Origin: Rhodoblastus sp.
Lineage (GTDB): Bacteria; Pseudomonadota; Alphaproteobacteria; Rhizobiales; Beijerinckiaceae
Length of the DNA stretch: 64,000 nt
Direction of reading: 5' to 3'
Assembly (NCBI RefSeq): GCF_019449565.1
Contig: NZ_JAGRPM010000088.1
Span: 1-64,000, forward strand
Numbering within the stretch: the stretch's first letter is position 1; the number at the start of each line of letters is the position of its first letter. The position numbers were made by a program, and so were the translations under genes. Of this stretch, positions 7,583 to 15,526 are shown piece by piece. Under the pieces are notes generated by a model, which was given only the letters and a program-made list of their open reading frames with translations, did no database searches and was not told the DNA's origin.

Positions 7583-9298
7583 ATGGCTAGTCCGGAGGGC
7601 GATAGTCTCATCCCGCCGATGCCGGCGCTATCCTGCCGCTCGGATATCGCGTTGCGCGGGATTTATGAGATTTCCAAGGTTCTTGCGGTTCCGGGACGCC
7701 TGGATGAGGTGCTGTCGCAAGTCCTCATGCTCCTCTCCAGCTTCGTCGATACGCGGCGCGCGATCGTCGCGTTGATTGACGACAAGGGCGAAGCGCGGTC
7801 CGTCGCTTTCCAGGGCGCATTTTCGGGCGAAGCCCGGGGCGTCCTGCTGCCGGAACGGGCCGTCGGTCGTGTGGTCACGAGCAAGGCGCCGCTGATCGTC
7901 GACAATGTCGAGATCGATTCCGATTTCGCCGGCTGGCCTTCGGACACAGGCTTCGCCGACGGGGTCCAGGCTGTACTCGCGGCGCCCATTCTCGACCGCG
8001 GACAGGCGATCGGCGTTCTCGCCATCGACCGGCGCTCGGATGGAAGCCATCGCGCCTCGATGGATTCGGATTCCCGCTTTCTTGGCATGATCGCCAATAT
8101 GATTGGCCAGACACTGCATCTTTACGACGTCGTGTCGCGCGATCGTGAAAGGTTGATGGAGGACCAGCGGCGTCTCGAAAAGGAATCGCCGCGTCGGGTC
8201 GAGATGAGCGGCGAACAGGCGCTCATCGGCATTGTCGGCGCGAGCCGGGCGATCCGTCGGGTTTTCGACCAGATCAACGTGGTCGCCAGGACGCATACCA
8301 CGGTCTTGCTGCGCGGGGAGTCCGGCACGGGCAAGGAATTATTCGCCCGCGCAGCCCATGATCTTTCGCCGCGCAAGGACGCGCCCTTCATCCGGCTCAA
8401 CTGCGCGGCGCTGCCTGAGTCCATGCTGGAATCCGAATTGTTCGGCCACGAAAAGGGATCTTTCACTGGCGCTGTCGGGCAGCGCAAAGGGCGCTTCGAA
8501 CTGGCGGACAAGGGCACGCTCTTTCTGGATGAGATTGGCGAAATTTCGCCGGCCTTCCAGGCCAAGCTCCTGCGTGTGCTGCAGGAAGGCGAGTTCGAGC
8601 GCGTCGGCGGGTCGCAGACGGTCAAGGTGGACGTCCGCTTTGTCTTCGCCACCAACAAGAATCTCGAAGTGGCGGTGGAGCGCGGCGAATTCCGCGCCGA
8701 TCTTTATTACCGCATCAATGTCGTCTCGATCCTGCTGCCGCCCCTGCGGGAGCGCCATGAGGACGTCGCGCTGCTGGCGCAGGAATTCCTCCGCCGGTTC
8801 AACGAGGAAAACGGAACCCGCAAACGGCTGACGGCGCCGGCGGTTCGGCTGCTGCAGGGCTGCAACTTCCCCGGCAATGTACGCGAGCTGGAAAATTGCG
8901 TGCGCCGGACCGCGACGCTCTCGCATGACGACGCGCTGAACGAGGGCGATTTCGCCTGTACGGTCGGGGCCTGCCTGTCGTCGACCCTCTGGAAGGACTT
9001 TTCTCCTCCGCCCGCGCCTGCGGAAAGGACCGCGCCGGAGACGACGGAAATCGGACATTTCGACGCAAGCGGTGGAAGGCGCCCGGCCATCGCGTCGTTT
9101 TCTCGCTCCGACGCGATGCGCTCGCGGCCAAATGCTCGGGCCAGCGTGGCGGGCGGCGCGACCGATCGGGACAGCCTGATCAACGCCCTGGAAAAATCTG
9201 GCTGGGTCCAGGCCAAGGCGGCGCGTCTGCTGAATCTGACGCCGCGCCAGATCGCTTATGCGCTGGGCAAATACAACATCGAAATCAAGAAATTTTGA
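7583..9298 (+). CDS. nifA: NifA, sigma-54-dependent activator of nif genes
   Basis: The product of about 571 residues has an N-terminal GAF domain (about 25-170), an AAA+ sigma-54 interaction domain with Walker A GESGTGKE and the loop written GSFTGA rather than GAFTGA, and a C-terminal Fis-type helix-turn-helix (AKAARLLNLTPRQIAYAL). The linker holds the spacing C-x11-C-x19-C-x4-C, diagnostic of the oxygen-sensitive alphaproteobacterial NifA that works without NifL. ATG 7583 with GGGAG at 7568-7572 is the best start; an open frame continues upstream into nifW. I see no -24/-12 element directly before it, so its own control is unclear. It should act at the TGT-N10-ACA sites listed here. Confidence 0.95.
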   Translation: MASPEGDSLIPPMPALSCRSDIALRGIYEISKVLAVPGRLDEVLSQVLMLLSSFVDTRRAIVALIDDKGEARSVAFQGAFSGEARGVLLPERAVGRVVTSKAPLIVDNVEIDSDFAGWPSDTGFADGVQAVLAAPILDRGQAIGVLAIDRRSDGSHRASMDSDSRFLGMIANMIGQTLHLYDVVSRDRERLMEDQRRLEKESPRRVEMSGEQALIGIVGASRAIRRVFDQINVVARTHTTVLLRGESGTGKELFARAAHDLSPRKDAPFIRLNCAALPESMLESELFGHEKGSFTGAVGQRKGRFELADKGTLFLDEIGEISPAFQAKLLRVLQEGEFERVGGSQTVKVDVRFVFATNKNLEVAVERGEFRADLYYRINVVSILLPPLRERHEDVALLAQEFLRRFNEENGTRKRLTAPAVRLLQGCNFPGNVRELENCVRRTATLSHDDALNEGDFACTVGACLSSTLWKDFSPPPAPAERTAPETTEIGHFDASGGRRPAIASFSRSDAMRSRPNARASVAGGATDRDSLINALEKSGWVQAKAARLLNLTPRQIAYALGKYNIEIKKF

Positions 9299-9313
9299 CG
9301 CGCCGCCCGCGCT

Positions 9314-9405
9314 TGTCGCAATGCGAACGTGGACGTTGCGAACCCTCCAAAGCGTCTGCTCGCCGCCGAAAAAGCGCGCATTTCGACGCTGGCACAAGCC
9401 TTGCT
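9314..9405 (+). promoter_or_regulatory. Sigma-54 promoter with imperfect NifA site before ferredoxin-nifT
   Basis: TGGCACAAGCCTTGCT at 9390-9405 is a near-perfect -24/-12 element with ten bases between GG and GC. Upstream, TGT-N10-ACG at 9314-9329 differs from the NifA consensus only in the last base. The ferredoxin start lies about 80 bp downstream. Confidence 0.8.
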
Positions 9406-9483
9406 CCCTTCTGGACGACGTTCGACCGCGATCCCGACCGCCCGCCGATGTCACGAACGCGCTAATTATCGAGGAGAGTTTCG

Positions 9484-9678
9484 ATGTCTTACAAGATCAT
9501 CGCTTCGCAGTGCACGGGCTGCAGCCTTTGCGAATTTGAATGCCCCAACGCGGCGATTTCGATGAAGGGCGACACCTTCGTGATCGACCCCAAGAAATGC
9601 ACGGAATGCGAAGGTCATTTCGATACCGCCAAGTGCGACGAGGTTTGCCCGGTTCCCGGAACCTGCGTGAAGGCCTGA
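9484..9678 (+). CDS. 2[4Fe-4S] ferredoxin, nif-linked
   Basis: A 64-residue bacterial-type ferredoxin. The first cluster motif is CTGCSLCEFECP; the second starts CTEC and ends KCDEVCP with the eight-residue insert typical of nif-linked and Chromatium-type ferredoxins. It carries low-potential electrons, probably to nitrogenase or to NifB chemistry. It is closely similar to the second ferredoxin at 12772. GAGGAG at 9472-9477 fits the start. A sigma-54 promoter lies upstream, so it is expected to be expressed with nitrogenase. Confidence 0.93.
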   Translation: MSYKIIASQCTGCSLCEFECPNAAISMKGDTFVIDPKKCTECEGHFDTAKCDEVCPVPGTCVKA

Positions 9679-9823
9679 TTCAATCCGCACGGACCGGGCG
9701 CGCGTCGCGCCCTGGTTCCGCGCTGCGATAGCCGCGCCGGCGGGTCCGCCGGCGCTTAGCGTGCGGTCGCGCGCGTCGACAGAAGTGAAGCCGCCGACCG
9801 GCGCCATCGAAGGAATTGAGTGC

Positions 9824-10042
9824 ATGAAGGTCATGATCCGACGCTCCGCCGAAGTTGGGCTTTCGATCTATGTTCCGAAGAAGGACCTCGAAGAGCCGAT
9901 CGTCGAATCTGAATTCGAGACGCTCTGGGGCGGCTGGATCAAGATCGCCAATGGCTGGGTGCTTGAGTTGCCGGAAATGGCCGCTGACACCCGTTTGCCG
10001 ATCACCGTTAACGCTCGCAAGCGCGGCGAGGAGGAAGAATGA
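9824..10042 (+). CDS. nifT: NifT/FixU family protein
   Basis: The 72-residue product matches NifT by the N-terminal MKVMIRR, then SIYVPKKDLEEPIVE, then WGGWIKIANGWVLELPE and DTRLPITV. The biochemical role is not settled; NifT is commonly linked to nifHDK or nifB and is dispensable in tested strains. I chose ATG 9824 because AAGGA at 9810-9814 precedes it and because family members start with this MKVMIRR; the upstream open frame continues without family similarity. Its stop overlaps the next start as ATGA. Confidence 0.92.
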   Translation: MKVMIRRSAEVGLSIYVPKKDLEEPIVESEFETLWGGWIKIANGWVLELPEMAADTRLPITVNARKRGEEEE

Positions 10043-10911
10043 GCATGATCGCGGCCATCCTCGACGAGGACCTGTTGCAGCCGCAGGATGCGGAAAAGCT
10101 CGTCGGCGAACTCGCCGGCCGCTTGCGCGCGGGTCAGATCGTTCCTTTCGTCGGCCCCGGCCTGGCGGAATTGTCGGCGCCTTCGGTTCCCCTGACCCCC
10201 GAAGCGCTCGCGGCTTTCTTCGGAACCAAGGTGGCGCTGCCGCGCCGCGCCAAGGGCAATCCTTGGACCGCCGCGCAGCACATCGAGAGCTTCAAGCATC
10301 GCGCGACGGTGACGGCGTTTATGGCTGAAGCCTTCGCTGCGCCAGTCACGCCGACGCCGCTGCACCAGTTCCTGGCTTCGCTGCCGCTGCCGCTGATCGT
10401 GGACGCCTGGTATGACGGGGCCTTCCGCAAGGCGCTGGAGTCGCGCAGCGACTGGGGCGAGGTCCAGGGCAACACCCGCGCCGGCATTGGCGAAGACCGC
10501 TGGTATCGCTTCTATGGCGCCGCGGCCGAAGAGGCGACACGCGAAGATGCGGAGGGCTGGAAGACGGTCCTCTACAAGCCGCATGGCGGCGTGATTCCGG
10601 CCAAGAATTTCCTGATCTCCGACGCCGATTATGTCGAGGTTCTGACCGAGATCGACATTCAGACGCCGATCCCGGACGTGGTCAAGAACCGCCGCACCGA
10701 GCGCAGTTTCCTGTTCCTCGGCTGCCGCTTCCACGACCAGATGTTGCGCACCTATGCCCGGCAGATCAGCAAGCGTTCGGCCGCGCCGCATTACGCGGTG
10801 GTCGATGTCGAAAAGCTGACGCTGAACGAGCGCCGCTTCCTCGCGAGCGAAGGCATTGTTCCGATCGCCTTGCCGCTGCCGCGCGTCAGCGAAATTCTGA
10901 TCGCCGGATGA
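10039..10911 (+). CDS. SIR2-like domain protein coupled to nifT
   Basis: The 290-residue product looks like a member of the SIR2-like (Rossmann-type) superfamily: a GQIVPFVGPGLAELS nucleotide-binding loop near residues 32-46, a central KPHGG motif and a late LFLGCRFHDQML segment are the features expected. Classic sirtuin GAGISxxSGIPxFR and the Cys4 zinc module are not visible. It may hydrolyse or bind NAD. Such genes occur in nif clusters of other proteobacteria, without an established role that I know. ATGA overlap with nifT shows strict co-translation. No membrane segments or signal peptide are seen. Confidence 0.7.
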   Translation: MSMIAAILDEDLLQPQDAEKLVGELAGRLRAGQIVPFVGPGLAELSAPSVPLTPEALAAFFGTKVALPRRAKGNPWTAAQHIESFKHRATVTAFMAEAFAAPVTPTPLHQFLASLPLPLIVDAWYDGAFRKALESRSDWGEVQGNTRAGIGEDRWYRFYGAAAEEATREDAEGWKTVLYKPHGGVIPAKNFLISDADYVEVLTEIDIQTPIPDVVKNRRTERSFLFLGCRFHDQMLRTYARQISKRSAAPHYAVVDVEKLTLNERRFLASEGIVPIALPLPRVSEILIAG

Positions 10912-10989
10912 ACTCCTCGGCCATCAAGCCATTTGGAAGGGGGCCGCTTGCGGCTCCCTTCTCGCTTGTGGACGCCCAAAAAAATGCGT

Positions 10990-11122
10990 TGTCAGCTTTG
11001 CAACAGGTAGAAAACTCCCCGAAAACCCTGTGTGCAAGCCGACAGAGTGCAGTGAGCGATGCGCATAAACAATTGAAAAATAAAGATAAAACAAAAAATG
11101 CCGTGTTGGCATATGCGTTGCT
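10990..11122 (+). promoter_or_regulatory. nifB promoter: two NifA sites and a sigma-54 element
   Basis: Two perfect TGT-N10-ACA sites lie at 10990-11005 and 11029-11044, 39 bp apart. TGGCATATGCGTTGCT at 11107-11122 is the -24/-12 element with ten bases between GG and GC. The nifB start is 60 bp downstream. The intervening DNA (about 11055-11100) is AT-rich, as expected where DNA bends between activator and promoter. Confidence 0.9.
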
Positions 11123-11181
11123 ACCTTTATGGCAGGGCAAAGCTTTTAGAGCTTGAGCTGAAAAGCGAGAGAGGGTCGGAC

Positions 11182-12747
11182 ATGGATTCTACGGCAAATC
11201 TTGAATCGGGCGCGTCCGGCGCCAGCGTCGATCTGGACGCGGTTATGCAGCAGGTCGCCGAGCACAAGGGTTGTGGCACGGAAGGCGGCAGCGGCAAGGC
11301 GAGCTGCGGCTCGGGCGCCGGCGAGAACGATCTGCCTCAGGAGATCTGGGACAAGGTCAAAAACCATCCCTGCTACAGCGAAGAGGCGCATCACCATTAC
11401 GCCCGCATGCATGTGGCCGTGGCGCCGGCGTGCAACATCCAGTGCAATTATTGCAACCGCAAATATGATTGCGCGAACGAGTCCCGCCCCGGTGTGGTCA
11501 GCGAGAAGCTGTCGCCGGAACAGGCGGCCAAGAAGGTTCTGGCGGTGGCTTCCACCATCCCCCAGATGACCGTGCTCGGCATCGCCGGCCCCGGCGATCC
11601 GCTGGCCAATCCGGCCAAGACCTTCAAGACCTTCGAGCTGATCTCGAAGACGGCGCCGGACATCAAGCTCTGCCTGTCGACCAATGGTCTGGCTCTGCCC
11701 GATCACGTCGACACGATCGCCAAATATAACGTCGATCACGTCACCATCACGATCAACATGGTCGATCCGGAAGTCGGCGCGAAAATCTATCCGTGGATTT
11801 TCTGGAAGCACAAGCGCATCGAAGGCATCGAAGCGGCGCGCATCCTGACGGAGCGCCAGATGCAAGGCCTGGAAATGCTGACCGAGCGCGGCATTCTCTG
11901 CAAGGTCAATTCGGTGATGATCCCCGGCGTCAACGACAAGCATCTTGTCGAGGTCAACAAGGCGGTGAAATCGCGTGGCGCCTTCCTGCACAACATCATG
12001 CCGCTGATCTCCGCTCCGGAGCATGGCACGGTGTTCGGCCTGACCGGTCAGCGTGGTCCCTCCGCGCAGGAACTGAAGGCTCTGCAGGATTCCTGCGAAG
12101 GCGAAATGAACATGATGCGGCATTGCCGCCAATGTCGCGCCGACGCCGTGGGCCTGCTCGGCGAAGACCGCAGCGAGGAATTCACCACCGACAAGATCAT
12201 GGCGATGGAGGTGAATTACGATCTTGAGACCCGCAAGGCCTATCAGGCTGCGGTGGAGCTCGAGCGCGTCGCCAAGGTTGAGGCGAAAAAGGAAGAGCTT
12301 GAGACCCTCGCGGGCGTCGCCAGCAATATCAAGCTCCTCACGGCCGTCGCGACCAAGGGCTCGGGCCTCATCAACGAGCATTTCGGCCACGCGAAGGAGT
12401 TCCAGATCTACGAACTCTCGACCAGCGGCGCGAAATTCGTCGGCCATCGTCGCGTCGATCTCTACTGCCAGGGCGGCTTCGGCGACGAAGACTCGCTGGA
12501 GACGGTGATCCGCGCGATCAATGATTGCCATGCGGTGTTTGTGGCCAAGATCGGCGGCTGCCCGAAGGGCGACCTCGCCAAGGCCGGTATCGAGGCGGTC
12601 GATGAATTCGCGCATGAATTCATCGAGAAGTCGGCGATCACCTGGTTCAAGGCCTATCTCGAAAAGGTCAACAGCGGCGAGATCGTTCACGAAGTGCGCG
12701 GCGACGCCGAAATTCGTCAGGGCGCCCTGCTCGCGGCGGCGGACTGA
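11182..12747 (+). CDS. nifB: NifB, radical-SAM synthase of the FeMo-co core (NifB-co)
   Basis: NifB fuses two [4Fe-4S] clusters and inserts the central carbide to make the Fe8S9C precursor of the nitrogenase cofactor. The 521-residue product has the radical-SAM motif CNIQCNYC near residue 88, the following NRKYDC segment, conserved cysteine pairs such as RHCRQC, and a C-terminal NifX/NafY-like domain (VATKGSGLINEHFGHAKEF onward). I chose ATG 11182 with the purine-rich GAGAGAGG at 11167-11174; the open frame continues upstream over the promoter. It heads a long operon with FdxN, Fe-S proteins and NifZ. Confidence 0.97.
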   Translation: MDSTANLESGASGASVDLDAVMQQVAEHKGCGTEGGSGKASCGSGAGENDLPQEIWDKVKNHPCYSEEAHHHYARMHVAVAPACNIQCNYCNRKYDCANESRPGVVSEKLSPEQAAKKVLAVASTIPQMTVLGIAGPGDPLANPAKTFKTFELISKTAPDIKLCLSTNGLALPDHVDTIAKYNVDHVTITINMVDPEVGAKIYPWIFWKHKRIEGIEAARILTERQMQGLEMLTERGILCKVNSVMIPGVNDKHLVEVNKAVKSRGAFLHNIMPLISAPEHGTVFGLTGQRGPSAQELKALQDSCEGEMNMMRHCRQCRADAVGLLGEDRSEEFTTDKIMAMEVNYDLETRKAYQAAVELERVAKVEAKKEELETLAGVASNIKLLTAVATKGSGLINEHFGHAKEFQIYELSTSGAKFVGHRRVDLYCQGGFGDEDSLETVIRAINDCHAVFVAKIGGCPKGDLAKAGIEAVDEFAHEFIEKSAITWFKAYLEKVNSGEIVHEVRGDAEIRQGALLAAAD

Positions 12748-12771
12748 TCGTTTCAAAGAAAGGGATGATCC

Positions 12772-12993
12772 ATGACGTACAAGATCGTCGCTTCGCAATG
12801 CACGAGCTGCTCTGCCTGCGAAGCTGAATGCCCGAACATGGCGATTTCGGAGAAGGGTGGAACCTTCATCATCGATCCGAAAAAATGCACCGAGTGCCTC
12901 GGCCATTTCGATACGCCGCAATGCGTTGCGGTCTGCCCTGTCGATAACACCTGCGTTATCGACAATTCCCTGCCGCGTTATCAGGCTCCGTGA
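12772..12993 (+). CDS. fdxN: FdxN-type 2[4Fe-4S] ferredoxin
   Basis: A 73-residue ferredoxin with motifs CTSCSACEAECP and CTECLGHF...QCVAVCP. A gene of this type right after nifB is standard in alphaproteobacteria, where FdxN donates electrons to nitrogenase or supports NifB. AAAGGGA at 12760-12766 serves as ribosome-binding site. It is about two-thirds identical by eye to the ferredoxin at 9484, from which it differs by a longer C-terminal tail. Confidence 0.94.
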   Translation: MTYKIVASQCTSCSACEAECPNMAISEKGGTFIIDPKKCTECLGHFDTPQCVAVCPVDNTCVIDNSLPRYQAP

Positions 12994-13000
12994 GGATAGT

Positions 13001-13312
13001 ATGAATTTCGAAATTACCCCCAAAGCCGCGAAATTCATCCGTATGATGATCATGGCCGACGGCGGTCCGGGAGCCGGTTTCCGGCTCTCGGTCAGCCCCG
13101 GCGGCTGCTCGGGCCTTTCGGCGGAGATAGCCGTCAAGGCCGAGCCGGATGCGGGCGACGCTGTGGTCGCGCGCGATGGCGTGAAGCTGTTTCTGCCGGC
13201 CGAAAGCCGTCTGCTGCTTCAAGGCGTCACGATCGATTTCGCGGAAACGCCGACCTCGACGGGTCTGGTGTTCTTCGACCCCAAGGCGCCGGCCACTTGC
13301 GGCAGCCATTGA
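13001..13312 (+). CDS. A-type Fe-S carrier-like protein with a reduced C-terminal motif
   Basis: The 103-residue product has the HesB/IscA fold signature: GGCSG near residue 36, ARDGVKLFLPAES and VTIDFAE. The C terminus reads PATCGSH, so only one of the two usual C-terminal cysteines (CGCG) is present. That could change cluster binding or make it a sensor or adaptor. ATG 13001 follows GAGGA at 12992-12996. Its place directly after nifB and fdxN suggests a role in cofactor or cluster delivery to nitrogenase. Confidence 0.85.
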   Translation: MNFEITPKAAKFIRMMIMADGGPGAGFRLSVSPGGCSGLSAEIAVKAEPDAGDAVVARDGVKLFLPAESRLLLQGVTIDFAETPTSTGLVFFDPKAPATCGSH

Positions 13313-13343
13313 GGCTGGGGGCGCAGCGGCATCAAGAACGCAA

Positions 13344-13898
13344 ATGACCACTGCACGACAACAGAGCAGGGAGCCCTCGCCAGTTGGCGAAGACTCCCTG
13401 CTTTCTCATCCCCTGTTTGGCGGAGGGCTGCCGCCACTCGCCGAACAATATCTTGCCTGGGCCGGGGACAATTATTCGTCCGACCGTGTCGCGGAAGAAT
13501 ATCTGAATCAGGCGCAGAACCTCGCGCCTGATCATTTCGCCGTGTTGATCGGCTTCTACCGCTATTATTTCTACAAGGGCCGCCTGCAAGAGGCGCTCGC
13601 CATTTCCAGGATTTGCATGGCCAAGGCCGCGCGCGAGAAGAATTTCGCGACGGACTGGCGCGCTGTGCAGAAGGAAGACGCCCAATTCGGCGATTACGAC
13701 GACGTGATCGCGCGCTTCTTCATGTTTTGTCTGAAAGGCTACGCCTATCTGCTCCTGCGCCTCGGGGATTTCGTCGAAGGGCGCGCGGCGGTTGAAAAGC
13801 TGTTGCAGCTCGACGCGACCGACAAGATCAACGCGCGTCTGCTGATCGACATTCTCGAACGCCAAAAAGCCGAAGAGGAGCCAGCCGACGATGAATGA
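13344..13898 (+). CDS. TPR-like helical protein of the nifB operon
   Basis: The 184-residue product is largely helical, with a TPR-like pattern around residues 40-80 (EEYLNQAQNLAPDHFAVLIGFYRYYFYKGRLQEAL) and again around 130-170 (LLRLGDFVEGRAAVEKLLQLDATDKINARLLIDIL). TPR folds bind partner proteins. Comparable proteins are found next to LRV/Fe-S and NifZ genes in other nif clusters; the role is unknown. It overlaps the next gene by eight bases. No signal peptide or membrane helix is seen. Confidence 0.75.
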   Translation: MTTARQQSREPSPVGEDSLLSHPLFGGGLPPLAEQYLAWAGDNYSSDRVAEEYLNQAQNLAPDHFAVLIGFYRYYFYKGRLQEALAISRICMAKAAREKNFATDWRAVQKEDAQFGDYDDVIARFFMFCLKGYAYLLLRLGDFVEGRAAVEKLLQLDATDKINARLLIDILERQKAEEEPADDE

Positions 13899-14679
13899 GC
13901 CGACGATGAATGACGATATCACCGAGGCGATCGACTGGCAGGGCAATCCCGTTGACTGCTCAAGCTGTGTGCATTCCGACATGCTCGCGACAGGGCGTTG
14001 TAAGTTTTCGCACGCATGCGTGATCGACCGCTACGCGCGGCGCATCGACCGTTTCTTCAACTGGAATCCGGCGCTCGCCAACCAATACATCACCCACCCG
14101 CATTTTGAGGTGCGCGCGATCGCCTCCAAACATGCGGCGGTCTTCCTCTTGCTGCCTTTGCTGGATGATCCGGAAGAAACGGTGCGCTGGAACGCCGCGC
14201 GGCGGCTGCCCAAAAAGCACATCCTGAAATTGCGCAACGATCCGCATCGCGAAGTGCGCATCCGCATTGTCACTCTTCTCGAAGATTCCGATCTGGTCCC
14301 AATGTTGCAGGACCCGGATTATTACGTCCGTCTGTCGGTCGCGCGGCGGCTGCAGCCGGAACTTCTGGAATGGATGCTGCATGACGAGGAGGCGGAGGTT
14401 CGCCGCGTCGTCGCGCAGCGCCTGCCGGACGAGATGCTGATGCGCATGGCTGGCGATCCCGAGCCGCGCGTCCGCCTTGAAATCGTGCGGCGTCTGGGAA
14501 GCGACAAGCTCGGCGAGATGCGTCGCGATCCGGACTGGCGGATACGCCATGAGGTGGCGGGCCGCATCGCGCTCGACCAGCTCGGCGAGCTGGTTGAAGA
14601 CGAGGACGAACTGGTGCGGGAGACCGCCTGCGCACGTATGGCGGGCGGCGAATTGCGAAGGAAGGAGGGACCATTATGA
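13891..14679 (+). CDS. LRV protein with N-terminal [4Fe-4S] domain
   Basis: The 262-residue product has four cysteines spaced C23-x2-C26-x10-C37-x5-C43, the cluster site of the LRV family known from an Azotobacter vinelandii nif-linked protein. About eight leucine-rich-variant helical repeats follow (units such as DPEETVRWNAARRLP and DPEPRVRLEIVRRLG), forming a right-handed superhelix. The function is unsettled; a protein-interaction or redox-sensing role is plausible. GAGGAG at 13875-13880 supports ATG 13891, and the repeated GATGAATGA gives an alternative start at 13906. Its stop overlaps the nifZ start. Confidence 0.88.
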   Translation: MNEPTMNDDITEAIDWQGNPVDCSSCVHSDMLATGRCKFSHACVIDRYARRIDRFFNWNPALANQYITHPHFEVRAIASKHAAVFLLLPLLDDPEETVRWNAARRLPKKHILKLRNDPHREVRIRIVTLLEDSDLVPMLQDPDYYVRLSVARRLQPELLEWMLHDEEAEVRRVVAQRLPDEMLMRMAGDPEPRVRLEIVRRLGSDKLGEMRRDPDWRIRHEVAGRIALDQLGELVEDEDELVRETACARMAGGELRRKEGPL

Positions 14680-14993
14680 GCAATATCGTTCGTGACAGCG
14701 ATGTGGTCGAGTTGGACGCGCCACCCTATTTCACCTTCGGCGACAAGGTTCTGGCCAAGCGCACGGTCCGCAATGACGGGACCTATGCGGGCAAGGAGAT
14801 CGGCGACGTCCTGTGTCGCAAAGGCGAGGCCGGCTACATCGTCAGCATCGGCACCTTCCTGCAGCAATTCTATATTTACGCCGTCGAATTCACCGAGAGC
14901 GGCAATCGCGTCGGCATGAAGCGCAAGGAGCTCGAGCTTGCGGTGCCGCGCGACGAACAAGAAATCCCACTCCCTGCGGAGCTGCCAGCATGA
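14676..14993 (+). CDS. nifZ: NifZ, MoFe protein maturation factor
   Basis: NifZ acts as a chaperone in forming the second P-cluster of the MoFe protein. The 105-residue product has the family pattern FTFGDKVLAKRTVRNDGTY, then GEAGYIVSIGTFLQQFYIYAVEF. It starts with ATGA overlapping the LRV stop and ends with ATGA overlapping a second NifZ-domain gene, so three proteins are translationally coupled. GGAGGG at 14665-14670 is the ribosome-binding site. Confidence 0.92.
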   Translation: MSNIVRDSDVVELDAPPYFTFGDKVLAKRTVRNDGTYAGKEIGDVLCRKGEAGYIVSIGTFLQQFYIYAVEFTESGNRVGMKRKELELAVPRDEQEIPLPAELPA

Positions 14994-15229
14994 TCGAGCC
15001 GCGTCTTCCGAAATTTCAATGGGGCCAGCGCGTGCGCTGCCTGATCGACCTCGTCAATGACGGGACCTATCCCAACGCCGAGGAGGATGCGGTGCTCGCG
15101 GCGGCCGGCGCCCAGGGCGAGATCGTGCAGGTGGGCTCGCATGTCGATTCCAACACGCCGGTCTACATCGTCGAGTTCGAGGAAAAATATGTGATCGGCT
15201 GCCTCGAAGAGGAAATCGAAGCGGCTTGA
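14990..15229 (+). CDS. nifZ: Second, short NifZ-domain protein
   Basis: The 79-residue product repeats the NifZ pattern: KFQWGQRVRCLIDLVNDGTYP, then GAQGEIVQVGSHVDSNTPVYIVEF. It lacks the C-terminal tail of the first copy. The chosen ATG at 14990 overlaps the upstream stop (ATGA); a longer open frame upstream lies inside the first nifZ and has no family similarity. The two copies are divergent, so the duplication is old. They could act as a heteromer or on different steps. Confidence 0.85.
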   Translation: MIEPRLPKFQWGQRVRCLIDLVNDGTYPNAEEDAVLAAAGAQGEIVQVGSHVDSNTPVYIVEFEEKYVIGCLEEEIEAA

Positions 15230-15256
15230 CGAACCCATTGCGAGCGAGGGCGGAAC

Positions 15257-15526
15257 ATGGCGATCAACACGGAAGAGCTGCAAGAAATCGAGACGCTGCT
15301 GGGCGGCGCCGAGGCGGATCCGTCCCTGCTGACTGCGCTGCGGCTGAAATTTCCCCACCTGAAATGGTCGCGCTGCGACGCTGAGGACGTGACGGAAGAG
15401 CCGTTCCGCTCCTTCGCGGCCTATGACCTGCATTTGATGGACGTCAGCAATCATTGTCCGGTTGTCGTCACCGAGCCTTCGGCCGCGAGCGGCGCCATTC
15501 TGGCTGTTCGGAGCGTGAAGATATGA
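15257..15526 (+). CDS. Small conserved-looking protein of the nifB operon
   Basis: I do not recognise the family of this 89-residue product. It is acidic at the N terminus (residues 1-25) and ends in a hydrophobic beta-rich stretch (CPVVVTEPSAASGAILAVRSVKI). There are two cysteines and no CxxC motif. GAGGGCGG lies 7-14 bases before the start. The stop overlaps the DegT-like gene as ATGA, which ties its expression to that protein. Position alone suggests a nif-related role. Confidence 0.65.
   Translation: MAINTEELQEIETLLGGAEADPSLLTALRLKFPHLKWSRCDAEDVTEEPFRSFAAYDLHLMDVSNHCPVVVTEPSAASGAILAVRSVKI

Noticed and set aside
11146..13137. Long minus-strand open frame of 663 codons across nifB
   Set aside because: It is the reverse-strand shadow of nifB, fdxN and the A-type gene; the product is low-complexity Arg/Asp/Ala-rich without any motif.
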